Below, piece after piece: positions 1 through 5,649 of a stretch of DNA of 8,813 bases. How positions within the stretch are numbered: the first letter of the stretch is position 1; each line of letters starts with the position of its first letter. The translations under genes were made by a program, and so were the position numbers. The DNA comes from Puniceicoccaceae bacterium (GTDB lineage: Bacteria; Verrucomicrobiota; Verrucomicrobiia; Opitutales; Coraliomargaritaceae). The notes under the pieces were generated by a model. The model was not told where the DNA came from and did not search any database. It worked only from the letters and a program-made list of their open reading frames with translations. The DNA lies in assembly GCA_003566795.1 (NCBI GenBank), contig PXBU01000420.1, forward strand, positions 1 through 8,813, read 5' to 3'.

Positions 1-579
1 GGCAAGATGCGCCGCCTAGCCGATAATCGCAAAGTTCCGCCCGATTATCCCTTCGAAGACCCCGGAGTCTCCTTCAACTTTCTATGGATATCAGAGGAGC
101 GTGATAGTTTTAACGTATGGGGCAATGTACTCCGCCCACGGGATGGGTACCTTGACCGCCGTTTTCGTGGACAGGTCCGTATCGCGGACGGACAGTGGTC
201 CAACAAAAGTTTGGATAGGTATTTCAGGGGAAGTTTACCGATCAATTCAGCCAGATATGGGGTTGGGAGAAACAATGGGACTATGCACGAGGGTCAGAGC
301 TTTTTCCTGAGAAAAAGCCGTGGGGAGGTTGCAGAGTATGAAATCCCAATCGATCAACCGGCAATCCTTGCGGCAACCGAGGAACTTGAGCTCCCCGCCG
401 ATCATCCATTAACTGGACGGGGTTCGAGCGCGCGTGGGAACACACACATGACTCCATCTAGGTCCGCAGCATACCTTGGTGACACCTTTGCGTTTTTCGA
501 CCGACCGGTTATTCTATTCTACAGTATCGACCGGATAAAAGAGGTTATCAAAGCGAACCAGAAACAGGCAGATCGTTGA
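1..579 (+). CDS. Unrecognised protein, probably 5'-truncated by the window edge
   Basis: The frame is open to the left edge. The first visible ATG is at 7 and would give 190 residues, but two sense codons precede it, so the true start may lie outside. No signal peptide or membrane segment is visible. The visible part is rich in aromatic and charged residues, with beta-like stretches around 22-45 (FNFLWISEE, FNVWGNVL) and 52-80. A Ser/Gly/Arg-rich loop at 137-150 is followed by a hydrophobic strand (FFDRPVILFYS, 163-173) and a basic C-terminal helix. I do not recognise a family. The next gene's ATG begins 14 bp after this stop and the two following genes overlap, so this is most likely the upstream member of a three-gene operon ending in a CsgG-like protein. 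It could be the C-terminal domain of a larger protein. Confidence 0.6.
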   Translation, partial: GKMRRLADNRKVPPDYPFEDPGVSFNFLWISEERDSFNVWGNVLRPRDGYLDRRFRGQVRIADGQWSNKSLDRYFRGSLPINSARYGVGRNNGTMHEGQSFFLRKSRGEVAEYEIPIDQPAILAATEELELPADHPLTGRGSSARGNTHMTPSRSAAYLGDTFAFFDRPVILFYSIDRIKEVIKANQKQADR

Positions 580-593
580 ATTTATTAGCCTTT

Positions 594-1355
594 ATGAAAT
601 CTCTCACCCCAGCCACATTACTTCTCAGCCTATGCTTTCTAAGCCTCGCAGCATCGGCATCCACTCCGTGGGAATCGTATCCGGCGGAGGCGAGCTTCGG
701 CTTGAGTGGGCAAACGCATACAGTCTCAGCAGAATTCCCTATCCAGGCCGGAGGCGTGCGTGCCTTCCAACAAACGGGCGATCAGCTCACACCGGTCAGC
801 GTCCAACATACGATCCCAGAGGAGGCGAAAAACACAGTCATTCTTCAGCTGCCCCAGGTGGCACGCAACGTCAGTTGGATTGTGCTGCTACCCAGTGCCA
901 ACGATGCTGCCCGCTCATTGCACACGGTCGTAATTCTACCTCAAGACAGTCTGCCAAACCTTCGTAATTTCACTAAGCGGGATAGCGTTTATCTGGATAG
1001 CGAAAAACTAGCTGCGGTTGCGCACGAACTCGACGCAGCCGAAATTGCTTGGCAACCAATTCGTCGCATAACCCGGACACCCAGTGCTGGTAGTCTGGTT
1101 ATCGTGGGTCCGAAGCACTCGAAACTGGAGGATTGGAAAAAGAGTGAGACTGTGTTCACCATTCTGGTGGTAGAACTGTCTGCGCCCTCAGTGGACAAAA
1201 AAGCCTTTACAGCAAGCTCTCCTGAAAGTAACGTTTCATCTGTCATCTTAACGTTACCATTGCCATCCGACCCTTCAACCACGGCTCTGCTACACCTCGC
1301 ACTTGACTACGTGGCCGCCGACACCAACCAACCACCCCAACGCCCAAGACTATGA
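594..1355 (+). CDS. Secreted protein of unknown function, middle gene of the CsgG-linked operon
   Basis: I chose the ATG at 594, giving 253 residues, because it starts a clean signal peptide: MKS, a hydrophobic core at 7-19, and a likely cut after ASA near residue 22. A TTG at 576 in the same frame would overlap the previous gene but would put six residues ahead of that signal. Cys14 sits inside the hydrophobic core and not in a lipobox, so a soluble periplasmic or exported protein is more likely than a lipoprotein. The mature part starts with a beta-rich region (about 30-115), then alternates helices with hydrophobic strands (SLVIVGP 167-173, VFTILVVEL 187-195, SSVILTLPL 215-223). The tail is Pro/Gln-rich. 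No catalytic motif or family is recognised. Its stop overlaps the next ATG (ATGA at 1352-1355), implying translational coupling with the CsgG-like gene. There is no Shine-Dalgarno sequence. Confidence 0.75.
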   Translation: MKSLTPATLLLSLCFLSLAASASTPWESYPAEASFGLSGQTHTVSAEFPIQAGGVRAFQQTGDQLTPVSVQHTIPEEAKNTVILQLPQVARNVSWIVLLPSANDAARSLHTVVILPQDSLPNLRNFTKRDSVYLDSEKLAAVAHELDAAEIAWQPIRRITRTPSAGSLVIVGPKHSKLEDWKKSETVFTILVVELSAPSVDKKAFTASSPESNVSSVILTLPLPSDPSTTALLHLALDYVAADTNQPPQRPRL

Positions 1356-2299
1356 ACAAACTCCGCCTCCTTCTCAGCATTGCGCTGCTCGCATCCCTGC
1401 AACCGGCGTTTTCCGAGGAACCAGACAAGCGCCAGATTGCAGTCGCAGTTCTCGACTTTGCGGTCGATCCAGATGCAAATCTGCCCGCGACATTTGGTGC
1501 CGACATTGCCCAGCTTTTGAACGTCGACCTCTCCGGAGAAGGGGAACTGGCCGTTGTCGAGCGGATCAGCTTGCAACGTCTCCTCGAGGAGCAGTCCATG
1601 GGTCTGTCCGGAACGGTCAACACCGAGACCGCCGCGCAGCTCGGAAAGTTGACCGGGGTGGAAGTCTTCGTCGCCGGTCGGGCCTTCAAGGTCGGTCGCG
1701 ATACGTTTTTGGTGGCGCGCGTGATCGGCGCCGAGAACGGACGTGTGTTCGGGATGCGCGAAAGCATGAAAAACCTCGACCATGTCAGCGACAGTGCCGA
1801 GTCACTCGCTGCGAAAATAGCGAGCACGCTCAAAAAAGAGCGTGCCCAACTGCTCGTGCCGCCCCCCACCAAGGACGCTCATATCGAAAGTCTCCGCGAT
1901 CTCGTCAAGGGACATGACTCACTCCCCTCGTTTTATATCAGTATCCCGGAAGAACACATCGGAAGAGCCATCCCCGACCCTGCCGCAGAAACCGAAATAG
2001 CCCGCACGCTGATTGCGCTGGGCTTTCCCATGGTGCAGTCCAGCTCTCAGGCCGATTTCGTCGTCACCGGGGAGGGATTCAGTGAGTTTGCGATGACAAT
2101 CGGTCCATTGCGGTCCTGCCGTGCCCGGCTCGAAGTAAAGGTCGTTGACCGGGAGACCGGCAAAGTCGTCCTGATGGACCGGGAGACCACCGGTGCGGCC
2201 GACTCGGCAGAACACATCGCGGGCAAGAATGCCCTTCAAAAAGCGGGCCTAAAAGTCAGCGAGCGCGTGGTTAAAGCCATCGTGCAACCCGAGGCGTAA
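1352..2299 (+). CDS. Secreted CsgG-like protein
   Basis: This 315-residue protein begins with a signal peptide (MNKLRLLLS..., likely cut after AFS, residue 21). There is no lipobox Cys, unlike Escherichia coli CsgG itself. Residues 28-160 match the CsgG/LpoB-like fold: AVAVLDF near 31-37, a DIAQLLNVDL helix, then VVERISLQRLLEEQ (68-81), the LSGTVN turn and the LGKLTGVEVFVAGRAFKVG strand (97-115). The remainder, about 192-312, looks like a second alpha/beta domain of the FlgT/LPP20 type seen in CsgG-family proteins. It contains ADFVVTGEGFSEF, then RLEVKVVDRETGKVV, and a helix with the A-x3-A pattern (GKNALQKAG). CsgG relatives act at the periplasm and outer membrane in secretion or envelope assembly. 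The role here is unknown and no curli genes are present. The gene is coupled to its upstream neighbour by an ATGA overlap. Confidence 0.9.
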   Translation: MNKLRLLLSIALLASLQPAFSEEPDKRQIAVAVLDFAVDPDANLPATFGADIAQLLNVDLSGEGELAVVERISLQRLLEEQSMGLSGTVNTETAAQLGKLTGVEVFVAGRAFKVGRDTFLVARVIGAENGRVFGMRESMKNLDHVSDSAESLAAKIASTLKKERAQLLVPPPTKDAHIESLRDLVKGHDSLPSFYISIPEEHIGRAIPDPAAETEIARTLIALGFPMVQSSSQADFVVTGEGFSEFAMTIGPLRSCRARLEVKVVDRETGKVVLMDRETTGAADSAEHIAGKNALQKAGLKVSERVVKAIVQPEA

Positions 2300-2625
2300 G
2301 AGCGGTCGGCATCGCTGATGCAGATTTGTTGACGCTGCGTAAGTTCCCTTGATTTGACGGCATGAGGGCAGACATTCTGCCTTCGCCAGTGGTAAACCGC
2401 GCCCGCAAAAACCGAACATTCGTCTTTGCGCCTGCACTTCCAACCCCTCCCCAAGTCAGTGAGCTCGCCTAAACAATTTTTAGCCAGGCAAATAATATTA
2501 TTCCGGGACGTAGGCTCTAATATTCAGAAGCACAACCCAGCATCAAATGGCATATGGAACCCCAAAATAAATCACCTTAAGACTCCACATACTCAGCTAA
2601 ATCAGAAAACGACACACCTTCGCTA
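2300..2625. other. Intergenic spacer, AT-rich in its second half
   Basis: No credible gene is seen. The first 90 bases contain two small hairpins that could end the upstream operon: GCATC/GATGC at 2309-2321 (3-nt loop), followed by a moderately T-rich stretch, and GGCAGA/TCTGCC at 2367-2381, extendable by one wobble and one A-T pair to 2365-2383. Neither has a proper T-run, so both are weak terminator candidates. From about 2470 the composition drops sharply; 2521-2580 has 23 G/C in 60 bases, against the GC-rich coding sequence on either side. A short frame starting at 2426 has no protein-like character. Confidence 0.5.
2483..2499 (+). repeat. First copy of a GCCAGGC(T)AAATA repeat upstream of the sulfatase
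   Basis: GCCAGGCAAATAATATT here resembles GCCAGGCTAAATATTCT at 2638-2654, and both copies follow a run of T residues. The two are 155 bp apart in the same orientation. The second copy lies in the spacer and -10 region of the best promoter candidate for the sulfatase, so the pair could be operator sites. That role is inferred only from position. Confidence 0.35.
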
Positions 2626-2654
2626 TTGTTATATTTTGCCAGGCTAAATATTCT
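2626..2654 (+). promoter_or_regulatory. Candidate sigma-70-type promoter for the sulfatase
   Basis: TTGTTA (2626-2631) and TATTCT (2649-2654) are separated by exactly 17 bp, each matching four of six consensus bases. The predicted start would lie about 50 nt upstream of the ATG at 2713. The stretch is AT-rich and overlaps the second copy of the GCCAGGC repeat. This placement also argues against translation starting at the TTG at 2626, which is part of the -35 box. Confidence 0.3.
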
Positions 2655-2712
2655 AGTAGAGTGCAGTGATCGTCGCTTGCCAAACCTGCGGCGTCCATTT
2701 AACTCGTTTGTT

Positions 2713-4218
2713 ATGCAGCAGTTGAAACTCCTTGCCATCTTGTTTGCGCTTCTTACGACCGCCCGAGCTGATGATGAGCGCCGCCTGAACATCCTTATAT
2801 TTTACGTGGATGATCTCGGAGTGATGGACGTTTCACCGTATAATCCAGACAGCTTTTACCATACCCCCGCCATTCAGGTTCTGGCAGACTCCGGGGTCAC
2901 CTTCACCAACGGCTACTCCGCCTCCCCCGTTTGCTCGCCCGCGCGCTCTGCCCTGATGACGGGCCAATGGCCCGCACGCACCCGCAATAGCAACTTTTTC
3001 GGAGCGCCCAATATGTATTTTGGTCAAGCTCTGCCGGAAAATACCGACCCGATCGAATACGGCGATCTCAGGCAGACCCGCAATCGCCCAGTGTGGCCGG
3101 CGCCCTACCTCGCACAGCTCGCCGAATCCCACACCAGCCTGGCTGAGGCATTCAAGTCCCATGGCTACGCGACGTTCCACGCCGGAAAATGGCACCTTGG
3201 CCCTGAAGGTTCCTGGCCCGAGGACCACGGCTTCGACTACAACTTTGGTGGCCACCAGGGAGGCGGCCCCTACGGTGGCGACAAATACTTTTCCCCCTAT
3301 GACAACCCGCGCCTCGAAGACGGTCCGGCTGGCGAGCACCTGACCGGGCGTCTCGCGGAGGAGACCGCGAACTTTATTGCCACATACAAAGACCAGCCGT
3401 TCTTCGCGATGCTCAACTTTTATGCGGTGCACACCCCCTTGATCGGCCGGCCAGACCTGGTCGAAAAGTACGAACAGCACCGGGCGGAACTGGGACTCAC
3501 CGACGAGTTTGAACCCGAGCACCCGCGCGAGAACCGCACCACCCAGTCTCACGCTGTCTATGCCGCCATGGTCGAGGGAGTGGATCAGGCCGTCGGCCAG
3601 GTGCTTGACGCCCTGGAAGAGCACGAGGTCGCCGACCGCACGCTGGTCATCTTCTACTCCGACCACGGCGGCCTCTCCACCTCCGAGGGTTCACCCACCA
3701 CCAACCTGCCCTTCCGGGCGGGAAAAGGCTGGCTCTATGAAGGGGGACTGCGCGTTCCTGTGATCGTCCGCTGGCCAGGTGTTGCTCCTGCAGGGGCAAC
3801 CTCGGACTGGTTCGTCACCGGGACCGATTTCTACCCCACTACCCTCCAAGCCGCTGGCCTCGACCTGCTGCCCGGGCAACATAAGGACGGCATCTCTTTC
3901 ACCCCCGCGCTCAAGGCTCCCGATACAGCCACCCCCGAGCGCGACCTCTACTGGCATTACCCACACTGGGGCAATCAAGGCGGGACCCCCGGCGCCGCCA
4001 TCCGTCGCGGGGACTGGAAATACATCCAATATTTTTGGGGCAAAGCACCCGAACTTTACCACCTCGGCAACGATCCGGGCGAACGCAACAACCTCACTAT
4101 GGCGCATCCCGATATCGCCCTCAAACTGCACAAGGCTCTCCACGAGCTGCACCGTGAAACAGACGCGCTCATGCCCAAACTGAATCCAAATCCACCTGCT
4201 AACTTCAACAGGTGGTGA
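2713..4218 (+). CDS. Exported arylsulfatase-type sulfatase (type I, formylglycine-dependent)
   Basis: It hydrolyses sulfate esters, probably on a sulfated polysaccharide or oligosaccharide; the substrate cannot be read from sequence. I start it at ATG 2713 (501 residues) because this gives a signal peptide (MQQLKLLAILFALL, cut near TARA). A longer in-frame start at 2626 would add 29 residues without an export signal. Expected sulfatase residues are present: metal-binding YVDDLG (31-36); the formylglycine motif CSPAR at 74-78, where Cys74 would be converted, followed by LMTGQ; HAGKWHLG (156-163); VHTPL (His240); the second metal site YSDHGG (315-320); and GKGWLYEGGLRVP (337-349). The C-terminal subdomain has GDWKYI and PGERNNL. 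Length is normal for the family. Activation needs a maturase (FGE or anSME), not in this window. It stands alone, with no SusC/D or glycosidase genes beside it, and has no Shine-Dalgarno sequence. Confidence 0.95.
   Translation: MQQLKLLAILFALLTTARADDERRLNILIFYVDDLGVMDVSPYNPDSFYHTPAIQVLADSGVTFTNGYSASPVCSPARSALMTGQWPARTRNSNFFGAPNMYFGQALPENTDPIEYGDLRQTRNRPVWPAPYLAQLAESHTSLAEAFKSHGYATFHAGKWHLGPEGSWPEDHGFDYNFGGHQGGGPYGGDKYFSPYDNPRLEDGPAGEHLTGRLAEETANFIATYKDQPFFAMLNFYAVHTPLIGRPDLVEKYEQHRAELGLTDEFEPEHPRENRTTQSHAVYAAMVEGVDQAVGQVLDALEEHEVADRTLVIFYSDHGGLSTSEGSPTTNLPFRAGKGWLYEGGLRVPVIVRWPGVAPAGATSDWFVTGTDFYPTTLQAAGLDLLPGQHKDGISFTPALKAPDTATPERDLYWHYPHWGNQGGTPGAAIRRGDWKYIQYFWGKAPELYHLGNDPGERNNLTMAHPDIALKLHKALHELHRETDALMPKLNPNPPANFNRW
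4192..4215 (+). other. Perfect inverted repeat at the end of the sulfatase gene
   Basis: CCACCTG (4192-4198) and CAGGTGG (4209-4215) form a 7-bp perfect stem with a 10-nt loop, ending one base before the stop codon. No T-run follows, so it is not a classical intrinsic terminator. It could slow RNA decay from the 3' end or be incidental. Confidence 0.4.
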
Positions 4219-4281
4219 GGCAGCAACCTTTGAAACATCACCGCCTACTCATCGTGACGTATGCCTGATCGCGTGGAGAGG

Positions 4282-4486
4282 ACCACTAGTGCGGATGGCA
4301 CTTGGTTAAGCGTCGTTGAGTTCGATGAAGGATTGCAGCAACTGCGACCACAAAGCGAAGTCGACAAAGCGCGGCCCGAGCCCGGAAAACACCCAACGGA
4401 TGAGTTCGGCGGCAGTTAACACCTCCGCATGTGCACATCTGGCAAAAGATCGCAAAGTTACCGGCCTGCATGCGGACCACCACTAG
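4282..4486. repeat. Segment bounded by 8-bp direct repeats ACCACTAG, in a gene-free spacer
   Basis: ACCACTAG occurs at 4282-4289 and 4479-4486 in the same orientation, with 189 bp between. TGCGGA directly follows the left copy and lies close before the right copy (4471-4476). The pattern resembles a target-site duplication around a small inserted element. No clear terminal inverted repeats are seen. Imperfect arms GCGGATGG...GTTAA (4291-4309) and GTTAACACCTCCGC (4416-4429) can pair internally. A repeated 8-mer in a few hundred bases is not rare by chance, so this is a candidate only. The remainder of the 4219-4512 spacer shows nothing else recognisable. Confidence 0.3.
4306..4482 (-). pseudogene. 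Protein-like minus-strand frame without a good start, possible gene relic
   Basis: Between stop codons at 4483-4485 and 4306-4308 the minus strand is open for 58 codons. The last 35 or so look like real protein: AELIRWVFSGLGPRFVDF followed by ALWSQLLQSFIELNDA and TAA, with amphipathic spacing and sensible composition. There is no ATG; the only in-frame alternative is a GTG at 4422-4420, giving 38 codons. I do not recognise the family. It may be the C-terminal remnant of a transposase or of another lost gene, and it falls inside the ACCACTAG-bounded segment. A second open frame overlaps on the same strand (4286-4495) and looks less protein-like. Confidence 0.25.
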
Positions 4487-4512
4487 AAGGCCCATTGATC
4501 GAAAGCGATTTC

Positions 4513-4550
4513 ATGGAGCAGGGTTGATCGCCCTGCTCCATTCTATTTTA
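4513..4550 (+). terminator. Strong intrinsic terminator
   Basis: ATGGAGCAGGG (4513-4523) and CCCTGCTCCAT (4531-4541) pair as a perfect 11-bp stem with a 7-nt loop. The T-rich stretch TCTATTTTA follows on the plus strand. On the minus strand the stem is followed by GAAATCG, without a T-run, so it acts mainly on rightward transcription. The nearest plus-strand gene upstream is the sulfatase, whose stop is about 295 bp away. Confidence 0.75.
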
Positions 4551-4589
4551 TGCGGGTGCGTCCGCCGTGCTCTTCATGTGTGAGCGCAA

Positions 4590-4606
4590 GCCCGCCACCT
4601 GCGGGC
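4590..4606 (-). terminator. Weak terminator candidate after the acyltransferase gene
   Basis: GCCCGC and GCGGGC form a 6-bp, all-G/C stem with a 5-nt loop, starting 10 bp after the stop codon of the minus-strand gene. On the minus strand it is followed by TTGCGCTC, which is a poor T-run, so termination would be inefficient or need Rho. Confidence 0.35.
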
Positions 4607-4615
4607 GTCCTGGTT

Positions 4616-5284
4616 TCATAGATCCAGCGTGATGGCGTCCATCCGCGCCTTGAGCAAGTCCGCAACCTCCTTGGAATCCTCCCCCAGTTCGGCGGGATTC
4701 CGGATGATCTCGACCTGCACCCCAATCTTACTGAAGGGCAGGGGCAGGTAGAAGCGGTCCCAGCTCTTGAGCCGCCAGGCCCGGGAAAAGTTGAGCGAAA
4801 ACAAAATCATGGGCGCACCGGTCTTCAAGGCCACCGAGACCGCACCGGGCCGCAAGTGATACATCGGCCCGCGCGAGCCGTCCGGTGTGACCCCAATGTC
4901 ATAGCCCTCGGCATGGGCCTTTAACATCTCCCGCACGGACTGGGCGCCACGCTTGTAGTGCGAACCCCGGATGGGCCACATCCCCAGCTTTCGCATGAAA
5001 GCCGCCAGCCAAGCACCGTCTCCGCTGGCGCTGATCAAGGTGGCGAGCCGCCGGTGCACAAAGTAGCGCCGAAAAAACTCCGGTGCGGCGAAGAGCCGAT
5101 TATGCCAAAGGATGACCACCGAAGGTGGCGGCGGATTATCGATCAGCGCCTGCACCTCCTGCCCCCAGTAGAAGCGCAGGGTGCGCAGCCAGAGCTTGAG
5201 CACCCCCGCCGCCAATGCGAGCAAGAGGCGCTGATGCCATTTTAACTCGTGGTAGGGCGTGGACTGGTTGTTGGGTGCCGACAT
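4616..5284 (-). CDS. Lysophospholipid acyltransferase family protein (DUF374 type)
   Basis: This 222-residue protein belongs to the DUF374 branch of the glycerolipid/lipid A acyltransferases, which act at the inner membrane on lysophospholipids or lipid A precursors. The substrate is not known. A hydrophobic N-terminal helix at about 18-35 probably anchors it. Family motifs in order: VVILWHNR (57-63), with His61 in the catalytic-His position; LISASGDG (83-90), carrying the acidic partner Asp89; WPIRGSHYKRG (103-113); and the acceptor-site signature GVTPDGSRGP (131-140), followed by PGAVSVALKTGAPM. Length is typical. The start ATG (5284-5282) is the first in the frame and gives a normal N-terminus. 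The gene stands alone and points away from glyQS, with an ATPase gene fragment between them. There is no Shine-Dalgarno sequence. Confidence 0.88.
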   Translation of the reverse strand: MSAPNNQSTPYHELKWHQRLLLALAAGVLKLWLRTLRFYWGQEVQALIDNPPPPSVVILWHNRLFAAPEFFRRYFVHRRLATLISASGDGAWLAAFMRKLGMWPIRGSHYKRGAQSVREMLKAHAEGYDIGVTPDGSRGPMYHLRPGAVSVALKTGAPMILFSLNFSRAWRLKSWDRFYLPLPFSKIGVQVEIIRNPAELGEDSKEVADLLKARMDAITLDL

Positions 5285-5305
5285 TTACACGCTCAAAATG
5301 GATAA

Positions 5306-5515
5306 ATGCCGCTCCTTGGCAATGCCGCGATTAATCGCATCTGTCGTCTGGACGGTCTCAGCGAACAGGTCGTGCGGGATGCCCGCTTTGTGAATGAAGG
5401 CGTCCTGGCTGAGCATTTCGTGGCTCAACAACTTTATTTTCTGGATTCACCTAAACGGCAGCCGGATTTGCACTACTGGTTGCGGGAGGGGCGGGCCAAT
5501 AATGCCGAAGTCGAT
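5306..5515 (+). pseudogene. Fragment of an AAA-ATPase/DUF4143 protein
   Basis: Seventy codons match the C-terminal DUF4143 domain of AAA_14-type ATPases, proteins of about 400 residues that commonly occur in many decaying copies. The recognisable block is FVNEGVLAEHFVAQQL followed by LHYWLREGRANNAEVD; in intact proteins the Glu and Asp of NAEVD belong to a nuclease-like core. The preceding INRICRLDGL resembles the segment just before this domain. The ATPase part (Walker A/B), about 300 residues, is missing. After NAEVD the expected continuation is lost and the frame runs into low-complexity sequence until a stop at 5651-5653. No other frame downstream restores it. Both ends are therefore truncated and the piece is very unlikely to be functional. 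The left end lies only 22 bp from the acyltransferase start codon. Confidence 0.7.
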
Positions 5516-5649
5516 CCCACCACTCTCACTCGTGCCCGCGAGCACCACCGCTACGCCATTCCACTTGACCCCCCACCCTCAACGCTTAACACCTTCACTC
5601 TTACAAAATTCGAACTCCCACCCTTTTTATCTCCCCACCTTTCCACGAA
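5516..5649 (+). promoter_or_regulatory. G-poor leader and possible promoter of glyQS
   Basis: The 79 bases before the glyQS ATG (5571-5649) contain only three G residues; the rest is C, T and A. The nearest promoter-like match is TTGACC (5565-5570) with TAACAC (5587-5592) after a 16-bp spacer. The -35 is good but the -10 is poor. No Shine-Dalgarno sequence and no T-box consensus is visible. An unstructured pyrimidine-rich leader suits initiation that relies on ribosomal protein S1 and not on anti-SD pairing; that is inference. Confidence 0.3.

Noticed and set aside
1243..1917. Overlapping long frames on both strands across the CsgG-like gene
   Set aside because: They are Arg/Ser/Pro-rich shadows of the real gene, which has a signal peptide and family motifs.
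1352..2299. A curli secretion system
   Set aside because: Only a CsgG-like protein is present; there are no CsgA/B repeats, CsgE or CsgF, and the lipobox Cys is missing.
2426..2647. A 73-codon plus-strand frame before the sulfatase
   Set aside because: It sits in AT-rich spacer, has no hydrophobic core or recognisable composition, and overlaps the promoter candidate.
2833..3666. A 277-codon minus-strand frame
   Set aside because: It is antisense to the sulfatase, whose catalytic motifs are unambiguous on the plus strand, and has no protein-like motif.
2713..4218. A polysaccharide utilisation locus
   Set aside because: The sulfatase has no glycosidase, lyase, SusC/D or maturase gene next to it in this window.
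4305..4397. Possible integron attC site
   Set aside because: GTTAAGC (4305) and ACCCAAC (4391) resemble attC core boxes, but they are in the wrong relative orientation to enclose an attC hairpin, and no integrase or cassette array is present.
5327..5338. Perfect 12-bp palindrome GCGATTAATCGC as an operator
   Set aside because: It lies inside the ATPase fragment and is explained by its former codons (AINR); no second copy supports a regulatory role.
5516..5649. T-box riboswitch controlling glyQS
   Set aside because: The leader is short and G-poor and contains no T-box consensus or stem I structure.
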